NCBI RefSeq assembly: GCF_902832885.1
Contig: NZ_CADFDK010000022.1
Span: 6,808-70,807, forward strand
Direction: 5' to 3'
Source of the DNA: Burkholderia seminalis DSM 23518
GTDB lineage: Bacteria > Pseudomonadota > Gammaproteobacteria > Burkholderiales > Burkholderiaceae
DNA length: 64,000 bases
Shown here: positions 34,795-44,366 of the stretch, one piece after another
Numbering within the stretch: position 1 is the stretch's first letter
How the letters are laid out: each line of letters starts with the position of its first letter
Notes under the pieces: generated by a model
Databases searched by the model: none
Told to the model about the DNA's origin: nothing
Seen by the model: only the letters and a program-made list of their open reading frames with translations
Made by a program: the position numbers and the translations under genes

Positions 34795-36246
34795 GTGAAT
34801 CAGGTAGCGATGCTGATCAATGGCGAGCGCACGATGGCTCGCGACGGGGCGACATTCGAGCGCCGTAATCCGCTCGACGACACGGTCGCCTCGACGGCGC
34901 CGGCCGCGACCGTCGCCGATGCACAAGCCGCGGTGCACGCCGCGGCCGCCGCGTTTCCCGCATGGTCGGCGATGGGGCCGGGCGAGCGACGCGCGTTGCT
35001 GAATCGAGCGGCGGAGGCACTCGAGGCAAAGGGCGACGCTTTCGCGCTGGCAATGGCAACCGAAACGGGCGCGTCCCGCCTGTGGGCCGATTTCAACGTC
35101 AAGCTTGCGGCCGACGGGTTGCGCGAAGCCGCTGCGATGATCACGCAGATCTCGGGCGAAGTGATTCCGTCGGACGTACCCGGCAGTCTCGCGCTGGGGG
35201 TTCGGCAGGCTGCCGGCGTCGTGCTCGGGATCGCACCGTGGAACGCTCCCGTCATCCTGGGCGTGCGTGCGGTTGCGTTGCCGCTGGCGTGCGGCAATAC
35301 CGTCGTGCTCAAAGGCTCCGAGATTTGCCCCGCGACCCACGGCCTCATCATCGAGGCATTGCAGGACGCGGGACTGCCGCGCGGCGTCGTGAACTTCGTC
35401 ACGAATGCGCCGGCGAATGCCGGCGACATTGTCGAAGCGCTGATTGCCGAGCCCGCGGTCAGGCGGGTGAACTTCACGGGTTCGACGCGCGTCGGCCGCA
35501 TCATCGCGACCCAGTGCGCGAAGTATCTGAAGCCTTCGGTACTTGAACTCGGCGGAAAGGCGCCGTTTCTGGTGCTTCACGATGCCGACCTCGACGCTGC
35601 CGTGCAAGGCGCGGCATTCGGCGCGTTCGCCAATTCCGGCCAGATCTGCATGTCCACCGAACGCATCGTCGTCGACACGACGATCGCCGACGAATTCGTC
35701 GCGCGTCTGGCCGAGAAGGCCAAGAGCCTGCCGCTTGGCGATCCGAGAAAGGGCCCGGCCGTCCTCGGTTCCGTCGTGGACATGGCGACCGTCAGGCGAT
35801 GCAACGACCTGATCGACGACGCGCTGGCGAAAGGCGCGACCCTGGTGTGCGGTGGGAAATCCGATACCACGCTGATGCCGGCCACGTTGCTCGATTACGT
35901 GACGGCGGACATGCATATCTACCGGGAGGAGTCGTTCGGGCCCGTCAAGGCGATCGTCCGCGTCGATGGAGACGAAGCGGCCATCGCATGCGCGAACGAC
36001 AATGAATATGGTCTGTCGGCGGCGGTCTTCAGCCGTGATGTCGCGCGCGCGTTGACGGTCGCGCGGCGTATCGAGTCCGGGCTTTGCCACGTCAACGGGC
36101 CGACGGTTCACGACGAGGCGCAAATGCCGTTTGGCGGGATGAAGTCCAGTGGTTTCGGGCATTTCGGCGGCAAAGCCGGAGTCGCGGAATTTACCGATTT
36201 GCGCTGGATCACCGTGCAAACGACGCCTCGTCACTACCCGTTCTGA
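34795..36246 (+). CDS. NAD(P)-dependent aromatic aldehyde (benzaldehyde) dehydrogenase
   Basis: 483 residues from GTG 34795, chosen for the GAGGAG 7 bp upstream; ATG 34768 is an alternative. It oxidises an aldehyde to the acid. The fold signatures are GIAPWNAPVILGVRAVALPLACGN, the Rossmann site NFTGSTRVG, the general base Glu in LELGGKAPFLVL, the nucleophilic Cys in SGQICMSTERI and ESFGPVKAIV. It resembles vanillin/salicylaldehyde-type dehydrogenases rather than the class 3 MdlD of P. putida. Gene position after mdlC points to benzaldehyde as substrate. Confidence 0.87.
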   Translation: MNQVAMLINGERTMARDGATFERRNPLDDTVASTAPAATVADAQAAVHAAAAAFPAWSAMGPGERRALLNRAAEALEAKGDAFALAMATETGASRLWADFNVKLAADGLREAAAMITQISGEVIPSDVPGSLALGVRQAAGVVLGIAPWNAPVILGVRAVALPLACGNTVVLKGSEICPATHGLIIEALQDAGLPRGVVNFVTNAPANAGDIVEALIAEPAVRRVNFTGSTRVGRIIATQCAKYLKPSVLELGGKAPFLVLHDADLDAAVQGAAFGAFANSGQICMSTERIVVDTTIADEFVARLAEKAKSLPLGDPRKGPAVLGSVVDMATVRRCNDLIDDALAKGATLVCGGKSDTTLMPATLLDYVTADMHIYREESFGPVKAIVRVDGDEAAIACANDNEYGLSAAVFSRDVARALTVARRIESGLCHVNGPTVHDEAQMPFGGMKSSGFGHFGGKAGVAEFTDLRWITVQTTPRHYPF

Positions 36247-36388
36247 TCGTTGCCGCGGTCGGGGGCGCGTCTTTTTCATGGTGGAAGAGACGGGCCTCCG
36301 GATCGTGGACGCGAACAAAACAACAACGATATACCGGTGAGTAGCCTTCGCTCCTCGAACGACGAGCGATCGGCACAAGGAGACTGCA

Positions 36389-36514
36389 ATGCCTGTCGTC
36401 AATTTCGAGTTGTCGCTCGATCGCATCCGGTTCGAGCTTGACCGTCACGTCGGAACACGGATTACCCGGCGATGCGATTCAGACTTGACCGATCTGGCGG
36501 GGAGAGCGAAATGA
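36389..36514 (+). CDS. Small 41-residue protein coupled to an MFS transporter gene
   Basis: ATG 36389 is preceded by AAGGAG at 6-bp spacing and reads MPVVNFELSLDRIRFELDR and on to a TGA at 36512-36514. That stop overlaps the ATG of the transporter gene (ATGA). The good ribosome site and overlap argue for a translated leader or small partner protein. No family is recognised; it is charged, soluble and probably helical. Confidence 0.4.
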   Translation: MPVVNFELSLDRIRFELDRHVGTRITRRCDSDLTDLAGRAK

Positions 36515-37857
36515 ACGATCGTAATCCTCTTCTGCCGACGGTAGACATCGGCCGTACCCTCGACGATGGACCGTTCTCGGCGTTCCAGCGAACGGTCGTC
36601 CTGCTCGCCGCGCTTGCGATCGTGATGGATGGATTCGACGGGCAACTCATCGGGTTCGCCATTCCCAGCCTGATCAAGGAATGGGGCATCACGCGCAACG
36701 CATTCGCGCCCGCCGTCGCAGCCGGCCTCGTCGGCATGGGGATTGGCAGCGCGTTCGCCGGGCTGTTCGCGGACAGGTTCGGCCGGCGCTGGGCCATCAT
36801 CGGGAGCGTGCTGGTATTCGGCTTGGCGACGAGTTCGATCGCGCTGTCGCCGGACGTCACGACCATCGCGATCCTGCGCTTCTTCGCGGGACTGGGTATC
36901 GGCGGTGCGCTGCCGAGCGCGACGACCATGACGGCGGAATTCACGCCTGCGCGCCGGCGCACGCTCGCCGTGACCGCTACCATCGTTTGCGTACCGCTCG
37001 GGGGCATGCTGGCGGGGCTGTTCGCGAGCGTCGTGCTGCCTCATTACGGTTGGCGGGGACTCTTTCTGATCGGCGGCACGCTTCCCGTGGCACTGGCGCT
37101 GCTGCTGTATTTCGTCATGCCGGAATCACCGCGTTATCTTGCCCGCCGTCACGAACGCTGGAACGAATTGCGTCACCTGCTGACCCGCATGTCCCGCTCG
37201 ATTCAGCCGGACGCCGTGTTCGCCGATCAGAAGGAGCAGAAGGCGGGACCGCGCCCGGGCTTTCGTGCGCTGTTCGCGGACCATCAGGGCCGTGACACTG
37301 TGGCGATCTGGGTCGCATTCTTCATGAACCTGGTCGCGGTCTACAGTGCATTCAGCTGGTTGCCGACGATGCTGGCGGGCGAGGGGCTCAGCCCGTCGGT
37401 GGCCGGTTCCGGTCTGACCGCCTACAACCTCGGCGGCGTATTCGGCGCAATGGGCTGCGCGCTGGCAATCGGTCGGTTCGGATCGCGCTGGCCTTTGCTT
37501 GTCTGTTGCCTGATGGCATCCGCGAGCGCGCTGTTCCTGCGCGGTCTCGACGTGTCCGCCCACACGACGTTGCTCGTGTTCGGAATCGGTCTGCACGGCC
37601 TCTTCGTGAACGCGGTCCAGTCGACGATGTATGCCCTTTGCGCGTACGTCTATCCCACCGAGATTCGCGCGACCGGGACCGCGTCCGCGCTCGCGTTCGG
37701 GCGGCTTGGCGCGATTCTCAGCGCGTTCGCGGGGGCATTCGTGATCACGCAGGGCGGTGCGTCCGCATACCTGGGCATGCTGGGCGCCGCGATGGCGATG
37801 GTGTTCATCTGCCTGATGATCGTGCGTCGCCATATTCCGCCCATCAATGGCGCTTGA
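36511..37857 (+). CDS. MFS transporter, aromatic acid:H+ symporter type (AAHS)
   Basis: 448 residues, about 12 membrane helices. The start at ATG 36511 (GGGGAGAG upstream) begins MNDRNPLLPTVDIGRTLDDG. AAHS signatures are clear: MDGFDGQLIGFAIPSLIKEWG with the D-G-x-D motif in helix 1, and GLFADRFGRRWAIIGSVLVFG in loop 2-3. Related proteins (PcaK, BenK, MucK) import benzoate, 4-hydroxybenzoate or muconate. Between mdlC/aldehyde dehydrogenase and mdlB it probably imports mandelate, benzoylformate or benzoate. Confidence 0.87.
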   Translation: MNDRNPLLPTVDIGRTLDDGPFSAFQRTVVLLAALAIVMDGFDGQLIGFAIPSLIKEWGITRNAFAPAVAAGLVGMGIGSAFAGLFADRFGRRWAIIGSVLVFGLATSSIALSPDVTTIAILRFFAGLGIGGALPSATTMTAEFTPARRRTLAVTATIVCVPLGGMLAGLFASVVLPHYGWRGLFLIGGTLPVALALLLYFVMPESPRYLARRHERWNELRHLLTRMSRSIQPDAVFADQKEQKAGPRPGFRALFADHQGRDTVAIWVAFFMNLVAVYSAFSWLPTMLAGEGLSPSVAGSGLTAYNLGGVFGAMGCALAIGRFGSRWPLLVCCLMASASALFLRGLDVSAHTTLLVFGIGLHGLFVNAVQSTMYALCAYVYPTEIRATGTASALAFGRLGAILSAFAGAFVITQGGASAYLGMLGAAMAMVFICLMIVRRHIPPINGA

Positions 37858-37949
37858 TCTCGCTCGTCCGGTCGACAGCGGCGCGCGAAACCGCACGCCG
37901 GCGCGCCGCGTTTTTTTGCATCACGATTGACTCCGACAGTACCCCGATC

Positions 37950-39111
37950 ATGACAACAGGATTTCCCGGCATGTTCTCCGTCAGCGACTATCGAGACGAA
38001 GCCAGACGGCGGCTGCCACGCATGGTGTTCGACTATCTGGAAGGCGCGGCGGACGATGAATCGGGGCTGACGCATAACCGTTCGGCGTTCGATACATTGC
38101 AGTTGTTGCCGCGCCGGCTGTCGGACGTCAGCACACGCGCGCAGTCCGTGGCGTTGTTGGGCCGGCGGAACCCGTTACCGCTGGTGATCGCGCCAACGGG
38201 CCTCAATGGCGCTTTCTGGCCGAAGGGCGACCTCGCCCTTGCGCGCGCGGCGGGCAAGGCCGGTATTCCGTTCGCGCTGTCGACGGCTTCCAACATGTCC
38301 ATCGAGGAGGTGGCAAAGGGTGCCGACGGAGAACTGTGGTTTCAACTGTACGTCGTTCATCGCAACCTCGCGAAGAGCCTGGTCAATCGTGCCCGCGCGG
38401 CGCGCTATTCGACCCTGATCCTCACCACCGATGTCGCGGTCAACGGCTTTCGCCGACGCGATCTTCGCAACGGTTTCGCGATGCCGTTCAAGGCCAGTGC
38501 ACGTGCGGCGGTCGACGGACTATCGCACCCGCGCTGGCTTTGGTCCTATCTGATGAACGGCATGCCCGAGCTGAAGAATTTCGCGACGGACGATGCATCG
38601 GACACGGCCTCGCAGGCCGCGATCCTGCGCCGGCAGATGGATGCGAGTTTCGGTTGGGACGACCTGCGCCGCCTGCGGGACGAATGGCCGGGCAAGCTCC
38701 TCGTCAAGGGCATCGTGACGGCCGACGATGCCGCGCGGTGCGTCGCGCTCGGCGCGGACGGCGTCATCGTTTCGAACCATGGCGGCAGGCAACTCGCCGC
38801 CCTGCCGGCGACAGCCGACGTGCTGCCGGACATCGTCGAGCGCATCGCGGGCGCGACGGTCATGCTCGACAGCGGCATACGGACGGGGGCCGACGTCGTC
38901 AAGGCGATCGCGCTGGGGGGCCCAGGCCGTGATGCTGGGGCGCGCCACGTTATACGGGTTGGCGGCCAGAGGGGAAGCCGGCGTGAGCGACGTCATCGAA
39001 ATGATCAAACGGGAAACGGACCGGACGCTTGCCCTCATCGGTTGTCGCTCGGTGGAGGCGCTCGATCGCAGCTACGTTTCGAAGCGGCCGTCCGGGGGTA
39101 TTGCGCATTGA
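37950..39111 (+). pseudogene. mdlB: FMN-dependent (S)-mandelate dehydrogenase, frameshifted
   Basis: The alpha-hydroxyacid dehydrogenase family oxidises mandelate to benzoylformate. From ATG 37950 (Met8 also possible) the barrel reads well: APTGLNGAFWPKGD, FQLYVV, Lys253 (LLVKGIVTADD), the catalytic His277 and Arg280 (SNHGGRQL), and MLDSGIRTGADVVKAIALG. Then six G at 38915-38920, where five are expected, shift the frame. In the next frame the natural end continues (AQAVMLGRATLYGLAARGE..., MIKRETDRTLALIGC) to 39111. The shift removes the phosphate-binding end of the FMN site. It may be an assembly error; otherwise the step needs another enzyme. Confidence 0.85.
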
Positions 39112-39179
39112 CGCCGGATTTTGGATGCGCAATGGTCCGGGATAACGCTCTCGCGTATCTGCCGCCGGAACCTCGTGCC

Positions 39180-40139
39180 ATGAATCAAGTGACGACCACG
39201 GATCATTACCATCGCGACGACAGGCTTCAGGCATGGGCGGATCAGGTTCGGGCCAGCTGCGTCCCGATGGTTTTCCGGACCGAGTCCGATCAGGGGTTTC
39301 ATGGCGAGATTTCGAGCGTGAACACCGACGGCGTGTGTGTGTCGCGGATCTCGGCGGTCGATCACGTCGCGGCGCATGACTGGGACGAAGTGCGGCGCAC
39401 GGCGGACGACTACCTGCTTGTGGCGATCCAGATCGAAGGGCGAGGCGCGATCGAGCAGGATGCCCGCACCGCGTTCGTCGGCCCTGCCGACATGGTGCTG
39501 TTCGATTCGTCGCGCAGTTTCGTCTGGCATTTCTCCGGGCAGCATTACACGATCCGCTTTCCCCGCAAGGCGCTGGAGAAATGGGTGCCGTGCGGCCGGC
39601 AGCACACCGCGGTGAGGATTCCCGCGGCCACCGGGATCCGCCGGATCGCCGCGGACCATATCGCGTCCCTGCACCGGGCGCTTTCGTCGGACGAAGGCGC
39701 CACGACCGGTTGCGAGCGGCTTGGCGATGTGTCCGCGAACCTGGTCGCGCTGGCGTTGGCGGATTATTTCAACACGGTCCCGCTGCCCAAATCCAACGTG
39801 AAAGAGATGCATCTGCTCCGCGCACGTGCGTTGATCCGTGACCGTATTCGCGAACCGGAACTGGGACCCGAACAGATCGCCGATGCACTGGGGGTATCCA
39901 GCCGTTATCTTTACCGGCTGTTCGCCGAGGTCGGAGAGTCGATCGGCGAGATCATCTGTACGGCCCGACTCGACGGATGCGGCGAGTGGCTTCGGCAACG
40001 CGCCTACGCAAACCGCTCGATTACCGATATTGCGATGGCGTGGGGTTTCAATAACGCATCGCATTTCAGTCGCACGTTTCGACGTCGCTTCGGCATGTCC
40101 GCGCGCGACTACCGTGCGACGCATCGCGACGCTGCCTGA
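39180..40139 (+). CDS. AraC/XylS-family transcriptional regulator
   Basis: 319 residues from ATG 39180; ATG 39132 in the same frame is an alternative. The N-terminal AraC-binding-like domain (VFRTESDQGFHGEISSVN, DMVLFDSSRSFVWHFSGQHY) is followed by two HTHs (ELGPEQIADALGVSSRYLYRLF, SITDIAMAWGFNNASHFSRTFRRRFGMSARDY). This layout matches NbaC/FeaR-like activators of aromatic degradation genes. It lies directly after mdlB and may control that operon or the nitrilase gene 150 bp downstream. Confidence 0.9.
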   Translation: MNQVTTTDHYHRDDRLQAWADQVRASCVPMVFRTESDQGFHGEISSVNTDGVCVSRISAVDHVAAHDWDEVRRTADDYLLVAIQIEGRGAIEQDARTAFVGPADMVLFDSSRSFVWHFSGQHYTIRFPRKALEKWVPCGRQHTAVRIPAATGIRRIAADHIASLHRALSSDEGATTGCERLGDVSANLVALALADYFNTVPLPKSNVKEMHLLRARALIRDRIREPELGPEQIADALGVSSRYLYRLFAEVGESIGEIICTARLDGCGEWLRQRAYANRSITDIAMAWGFNNASHFSRTFRRRFGMSARDYRATHRDAA

Positions 40140-40291
40140 ATCGCCGCTGAGCGGGCTGCACGTCGATCCCGCGTGCTGGCAGCATAAGCAAAAATCCTGT
40201 TCTGTCAGAGTCAAGCGTCCGCCATATTGGCCCCGGACACTTCGTCTACAACGTTGCGGGCGTCCCGTCCCGCGAGTCGTGGAGGAGTATC

Positions 40292-41344
40292 TTGGCGCTC
40301 AATCATCCCCAGTTCAAAGCGGCTGTCGTGCAGGCCGCCCCGGCCTTCCTCGATCTTCAGGCCGGAATCGAAAAGTCCATCCGCTTGATTGAAGAGGCGG
40401 CGCGGGCCGGCGCCGCGCTGATCGCATTCCCTGAAGTGTGGCTGCCGGGCTATCCGTTCTACGTCTGGCTCGGTACACCGGCCTGGTATATGAGCAAGGG
40501 CTATGTTCAGCGCTACTTCGACAACTCGCTGAGCTACGACAGTCCGGAAGCCGATGCACTGAGGGACGCGGCGAGGAAAAACCGCATCACGGTCGTGATG
40601 GGCCTCTCGGAGCGCAAGGGCCACTCGTTGTATATCGCCCAATGGATGATCGGCCCCGACGGCGAGACCCTGCTGCAACGGCAGAAACTCAAACCCACCC
40701 ACCTCGAACGGACGGTTTTCGGTGACGGGGAGGGCAGCGGCCTGACCGTGATCGACAGTCCGTTGGGCAAGCTCGGCGCGCTGTGTTGTGCCGAACACGT
40801 GCAGCCTTTGACCAAAGCCGCCATGTATGCGCAAGGCGAACAGGTCCATGTTGCCGCGTGGCCGAGCTTTTCCCTCTATGAATTCGCCAGCGCATTGAGC
40901 CATCAGGTGAACAACGCGGTTTCGCGGACCTATGCCGTCGAAGGCGGGTGCTTCGTCCTCGCGCCGTCGACCGTCGTCACCGAGGAGATGGTCGAGCATC
41001 TTTGCGACACCGAGGACAAACGTCAGCTGTTGCGGGCGGGCGGTGGCCATAGCGTTGGATATGGGCCCGACGGGGCGGAGTTGTTCGACAAGATCGACGA
41101 AACCGCGGAAGGCCTGCTCTACGCCAATATCGATCTCGGCACGCAATCGCTGTCGAAGTGCGTGTTCGATCCCGCGGGGCATTACTCGCGGCCCGACGTG
41201 CTGCGATTGCTGATCGACCGGCGACCGCGCCCCCCTGTCGCCGAAATACTCGACGGAACGCCGGCGGAGACGGCCGCCGACGATCTAGCCTCATCAGACG
41301 GCGGCTGCCCGACCGGGCTTGCGGGCAGCGGCGGAGATCGGTAG
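40292..41344 (+). CDS. Nitrilase, arylacetonitrilase/mandelonitrilase type
   Basis: 350 residues, starting at TTG 40292 with GGAGGA 5 bp upstream. It hydrolyses nitriles directly to acids and ammonia. The catalytic triad is visible: Glu48 (FPEVWLPGYPF), Lys132 (QKLKPTHLER) and Cys166 (GALCCAEHVQPL). The residue after Cys166 is Ala, where many nitrilases, including the second one in this window, have Trp; this position influences specificity for bulky arylacetonitriles. Its place among mdl genes makes mandelonitrile or phenylacetonitrile the likely substrate, giving mandelate directly. The C-terminal tail (about 310-350) is low complexity, as is common. Confidence 0.87.
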   Translation: MALNHPQFKAAVVQAAPAFLDLQAGIEKSIRLIEEAARAGAALIAFPEVWLPGYPFYVWLGTPAWYMSKGYVQRYFDNSLSYDSPEADALRDAARKNRITVVMGLSERKGHSLYIAQWMIGPDGETLLQRQKLKPTHLERTVFGDGEGSGLTVIDSPLGKLGALCCAEHVQPLTKAAMYAQGEQVHVAAWPSFSLYEFASALSHQVNNAVSRTYAVEGGCFVLAPSTVVTEEMVEHLCDTEDKRQLLRAGGGHSVGYGPDGAELFDKIDETAEGLLYANIDLGTQSLSKCVFDPAGHYSRPDVLRLLIDRRPRPPVAEILDGTPAETAADDLASSDGGCPTGLAGSGGDR

Positions 41345-41477
41345 CGGGACCATCGGGCTCGCCATGTCGTGTCATGGCGGGCCGGCCGGAGGTTTTCGCT
41401 TCGCGGCCCGGTGGGCTTGGCGGTTTTTCTTCGAATCAACGGTCATTCAGTCACGACGATATAGTTAGGATGGCGAT

Positions 41478-42710
41478 ATGAAATACAAGGAAAGTAGCGA
41501 ATACGAATGGAAGATGGTCATCTTTCTTGCGGTACTGTTCGGCATCGTGGGTCTCGACCGTCTGGTCATCGTGTACCTGTTTCCGGTTCTGCTGCCGGAG
41601 CTGAAACTGAACAATACGCAGGCAGGCGCCATCGCTTCGGTGCTCGCGTTGACCTGGGCCATTTCGACATGGGTGCTCGGGAGCCTGTCCGACCGCCACG
41701 GGCGCCGCAAGATTCTGCTCGGGTCGTCGATCTTCTTCTCGGTGATGACTGCCTTTACCGGCGTCGCCAAGTCGTTCCACGGCATGCTGCTCGTGCGAGG
41801 CCTTCTTGGCGTGGGCGAGGGGGGCGTGTTCAGCGCCAGCGTCGCGACCATCGACGAAATATCGACGCCGAGCCGGCGCGGCCTGAATCTGGGCATCCAC
41901 CAGTCGTTTTTCCCTCTTCTGGGTATCGGCCTCGGACCGATCATCGCGACCCAACTCGTGATGCATATGCGCTGGGAGTGGGTGTTTTTCGTGCTCGGCA
42001 TTCCGGGGCTGCTGCTGACGTTCCTGATCGGCCGGACCATGCGAAAGGCGGAGGCCGGTCGCGACACGCAGGCCCGCTCGGCATCGGGTGGCCCCTTGAC
42101 CGTGCTGAGATACAAGAACATCTGGCTGACCACGGTCATCGGATCGCTGTTCCAGACGGGCCTGTTCGTGTTCTCGACGTTCGTCGCGCTCTATCTGACC
42201 AAAGTCGTGGGCCTCGGTCTCGGCACGGTCGGCCTGATCATATCCGGATGGGGTTTCGGCGGGTTTATCGGGATGATCGCCGTTCCGGCGATATCGGATC
42301 GGCTCGGGCGGCGGATCGTGCTCGTCGTTTCCGCGGCTTGTTACGGCATCCTGATGTTGGCGTTTGTTCTTTGTCACGCGTCGCCGGTCGTCATGTTCGC
42401 CAACCTCTTTGCTGCCGGGATTTGCGGCTTCGGCATCGCACCGCTCTTTCTTGCCGTGATTCCCTGCGAATCCGTCCCGTCCACGCTGACCGGCTCGGCC
42501 GTGGGCGTTCCCACCGCAGTCAGTGAACTGATTGGCGGGGTCCTGATGCCGGTGGTGGCAGGCGGGCTCGCCGACACGTTCGGTCTGGGTTATCCGATGC
42601 TGATCGTCGGAGGCGTGTCGCTGGTGAGCGCGCTCGTGGGAATGTTTCTCGATGAAACGGTGCCTGCGGCGACGTCGAAGCATGCCGTCTCGACCATCGA
42701 CGCGGCCTGA
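41478..42710 (+). CDS. MFS transporter (anion symporter-like)
   Basis: 410 residues with 12 predicted helices. Helix 1 has FGIVGLDRLVIVYLFPVLLPEL, and loop 2-3 has GSLSDRHGRRKILLGSS. The second half repeats the motif (VPAISDRLGRRIVLVVS). The leader TTAGGATGGCGATATGAA spanning the start is nearly the same as that of the porin gene at 50114. It is encoded between nitrilase and amidase, so an organic acid, amide or nitrile is the probable substrate, by context only. Confidence 0.82.
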   Translation: MKYKESSEYEWKMVIFLAVLFGIVGLDRLVIVYLFPVLLPELKLNNTQAGAIASVLALTWAISTWVLGSLSDRHGRRKILLGSSIFFSVMTAFTGVAKSFHGMLLVRGLLGVGEGGVFSASVATIDEISTPSRRGLNLGIHQSFFPLLGIGLGPIIATQLVMHMRWEWVFFVLGIPGLLLTFLIGRTMRKAEAGRDTQARSASGGPLTVLRYKNIWLTTVIGSLFQTGLFVFSTFVALYLTKVVGLGLGTVGLIISGWGFGGFIGMIAVPAISDRLGRRIVLVVSAACYGILMLAFVLCHASPVVMFANLFAAGICGFGIAPLFLAVIPCESVPSTLTGSAVGVPTAVSELIGGVLMPVVAGGLADTFGLGYPMLIVGGVSLVSALVGMFLDETVPAATSKHAVSTIDAA

Positions 42711-42835
42711 CCGTTCGGCAACGGGCAGGCGGATGTCGGACCGTTGCGCGGACTCGCGCGACCAGGGCCACTGACGTCGGTCGCGGGGCTGTACCAGGGG
42801 CGGTGAAGCGACGCTGTCAGGGCTGACTGCGTCGT

Positions 42836-42859
42836 CATTTCTGACGATGCGCGACAAAA
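42836..42859 (+). promoter_or_regulatory. Repeated upstream element, copy 1 (amidase operon)
   Basis: CATTTCTGACGATG, five other bases, then CAAAAA, about 50 bp before the amidase start. The same 14-mer plus CAAAAA at the same spacing recurs at 49902-49925 between the LuxR and porin genes. It is a candidate shared operator or activator site. Confidence 0.55.
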
Positions 42860-42905
42860 AGGCCGACGCGCAATCTACGAAGACCGCAATGTACGAGAGA
42901 CGTAG

Positions 42906-44366
42906 ATGCCCACCCTGCCGCAGCTTTCAGTCGTCGACGCAAAAGGCGCGATCGATCGACGCGATATCTCCTGCCTGGAATACGTACAGGCGCTGGTGGA
43001 TCAACAGGCCAACACCGAGTCGCTGAACGGGTTCGCGCATTTCAACCCCGAGACGTTGTTGCAATCGGCGCGAGCCCACGACGAACCGCTCGCAGCCCGG
43101 ACAGGCCGGATGTCACTTGCCGGCATTCCGTTGGCGATCAAGGACAACATCGACTGCGCGGGCATGCCGACAGCGGCTGGAACGGCCGCGCTTCGCCACG
43201 CCGTTCCGCGAGCGCAGGCGCCAGTCGTGGCGCGTGTGGTCGAGGCGGGGGCGTTGGTCGCCGGCAAAGCGAACATGCACGAACTCGCTTTCGGCTGCAC
43301 CAACGACAACGGATTTTTTGGCCCGGCCCGCAACCCGTATGACCCGTCCAGAATTCCCGGCGGAAGCAGCGGTGGGTCGGCCGTGCTGGTGGCGAGCGGG
43401 GCGGTGCCGGCGGCGCTCGGCACCGACACGGGCGGATCGGTGCGCATCCCGGCGGCGCTGTGCGGGCTGGTCGGCTTTCGTCCCACGCACGGACGTTATC
43501 CGTCCGAGGGCGTCGTGCCGATATCGCCCACGCGCGACACGGTCGGCCCGATCGCCCGCACCGTCGCCGACGTGATGTTGCTGGACGCGATCCTGTCTGG
43601 AGGGGGTTCAGCGCCGCCCGTTGCCGACGATGCACGTGACGTTCGCCTGGCAGTTCCGTACTCGACGTTGTGGGAGGGGTTGTCGCCCGACGCACGGCCG
43701 GTACTCGAACGTGCGCTGCAGACGCTGAAGGATGCGGGCTTCGATCTGGTTGACGTGGACCTGCGACGTTATCCGTTTTTTCGTGCGAAGAAGAACGCAA
43801 CCATTCCTTTTTTCGAGTTCGGCGGCGCCGTGGGCCGCTATCTGGAAACAGGCGGCGTGGCCGTGACGTTCCCGGAGATCGTTGCCCAGATCAGGAGCCC
43901 GGATGTGATCCGGATCGTCGGCGACATCCTGGGGGCCGGTGCGATTTCCGCGGCCGAATACGCCGAAGCGCTCCTCGCGCGAGAGCGGTCCCGCACGTCC
44001 TACGTGGCGTGTCTTCGCGAAGTGGAGGCAGATGCGCTGCTGTTTCCCACCGTGCTGATTCCCGCTTGCCGCATCGGCGCCGAAACCGTGGCGGTCGGGT
44101 CTGAAGCGCTCGATGTCTTTGCCGCATACACACGAAATACCGAACCGGGCAGCAACGCAGGGGTACCCGGCATCACCGTTCCCGCAGGCCTGACCCGGGA
44201 CGGCCTCCCGGTTGGATTGGCGCTGGACGGTGCGCCGTATTCGGATCAGCGAATCCTGCAGATCGGCAAGGAAATGGAGCGCGTCCTGTGTGCGGCGACG
44301 TTCCCGCGTCTCGACGCACACGTTCAATCATCCGGCAACGGCTTAACGAGGAAGGCAAGCAAATGA
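42906..44366 (+). CDS. Amidase-signature hydrolase, mandelamide hydrolase (MdlY)-like
   Basis: 486 residues. The Ser-cisSer-Lys triad of the amidase-signature family is present: Lys79 (LAIKDNIDCAG), Ser154 in IPGGSSGGSAV and Ser178 in TDTGGSVRIPA. It hydrolyses an amide to acid plus ammonia. P. putida carries such an enzyme, mandelamide hydrolase, in its mandelate cluster, and the context here (mdl genes, nitrilase, amide-type ABC importer overlapping downstream) supports the same role. The gene ends overlapping the ABC binding-protein start (ATGA). Confidence 0.85.
   Translation: MPTLPQLSVVDAKGAIDRRDISCLEYVQALVDQQANTESLNGFAHFNPETLLQSARAHDEPLAARTGRMSLAGIPLAIKDNIDCAGMPTAAGTAALRHAVPRAQAPVVARVVEAGALVAGKANMHELAFGCTNDNGFFGPARNPYDPSRIPGGSSGGSAVLVASGAVPAALGTDTGGSVRIPAALCGLVGFRPTHGRYPSEGVVPISPTRDTVGPIARTVADVMLLDAILSGGGSAPPVADDARDVRLAVPYSTLWEGLSPDARPVLERALQTLKDAGFDLVDVDLRRYPFFRAKKNATIPFFEFGGAVGRYLETGGVAVTFPEIVAQIRSPDVIRIVGDILGAGAISAAEYAEALLARERSRTSYVACLREVEADALLFPTVLIPACRIGAETVAVGSEALDVFAAYTRNTEPGSNAGVPGITVPAGLTRDGLPVGLALDGAPYSDQRILQIGKEMERVLCAATFPRLDAHVQSSGNGLTRKASK

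Noticed and set aside
34771-36426. A 551-codon minus-strand frame opposite the aldehyde dehydrogenase.
   Set aside because: Arg/His/Asp-rich text without domains, the usual shadow of a high-G+C gene. The same applies to the 704-codon frame at 61073-63187 and the 468-codon frame at 41451-42857.
37506-40139. A single 877-codon open frame spanning the MFS tail, mdlB and the AraC gene.
   Set aside because: It is a fusion only by chance: the first part is out of frame with the transporter, mdlB leaves its own frame at the G6 tract, and the AraC gene has its own start.
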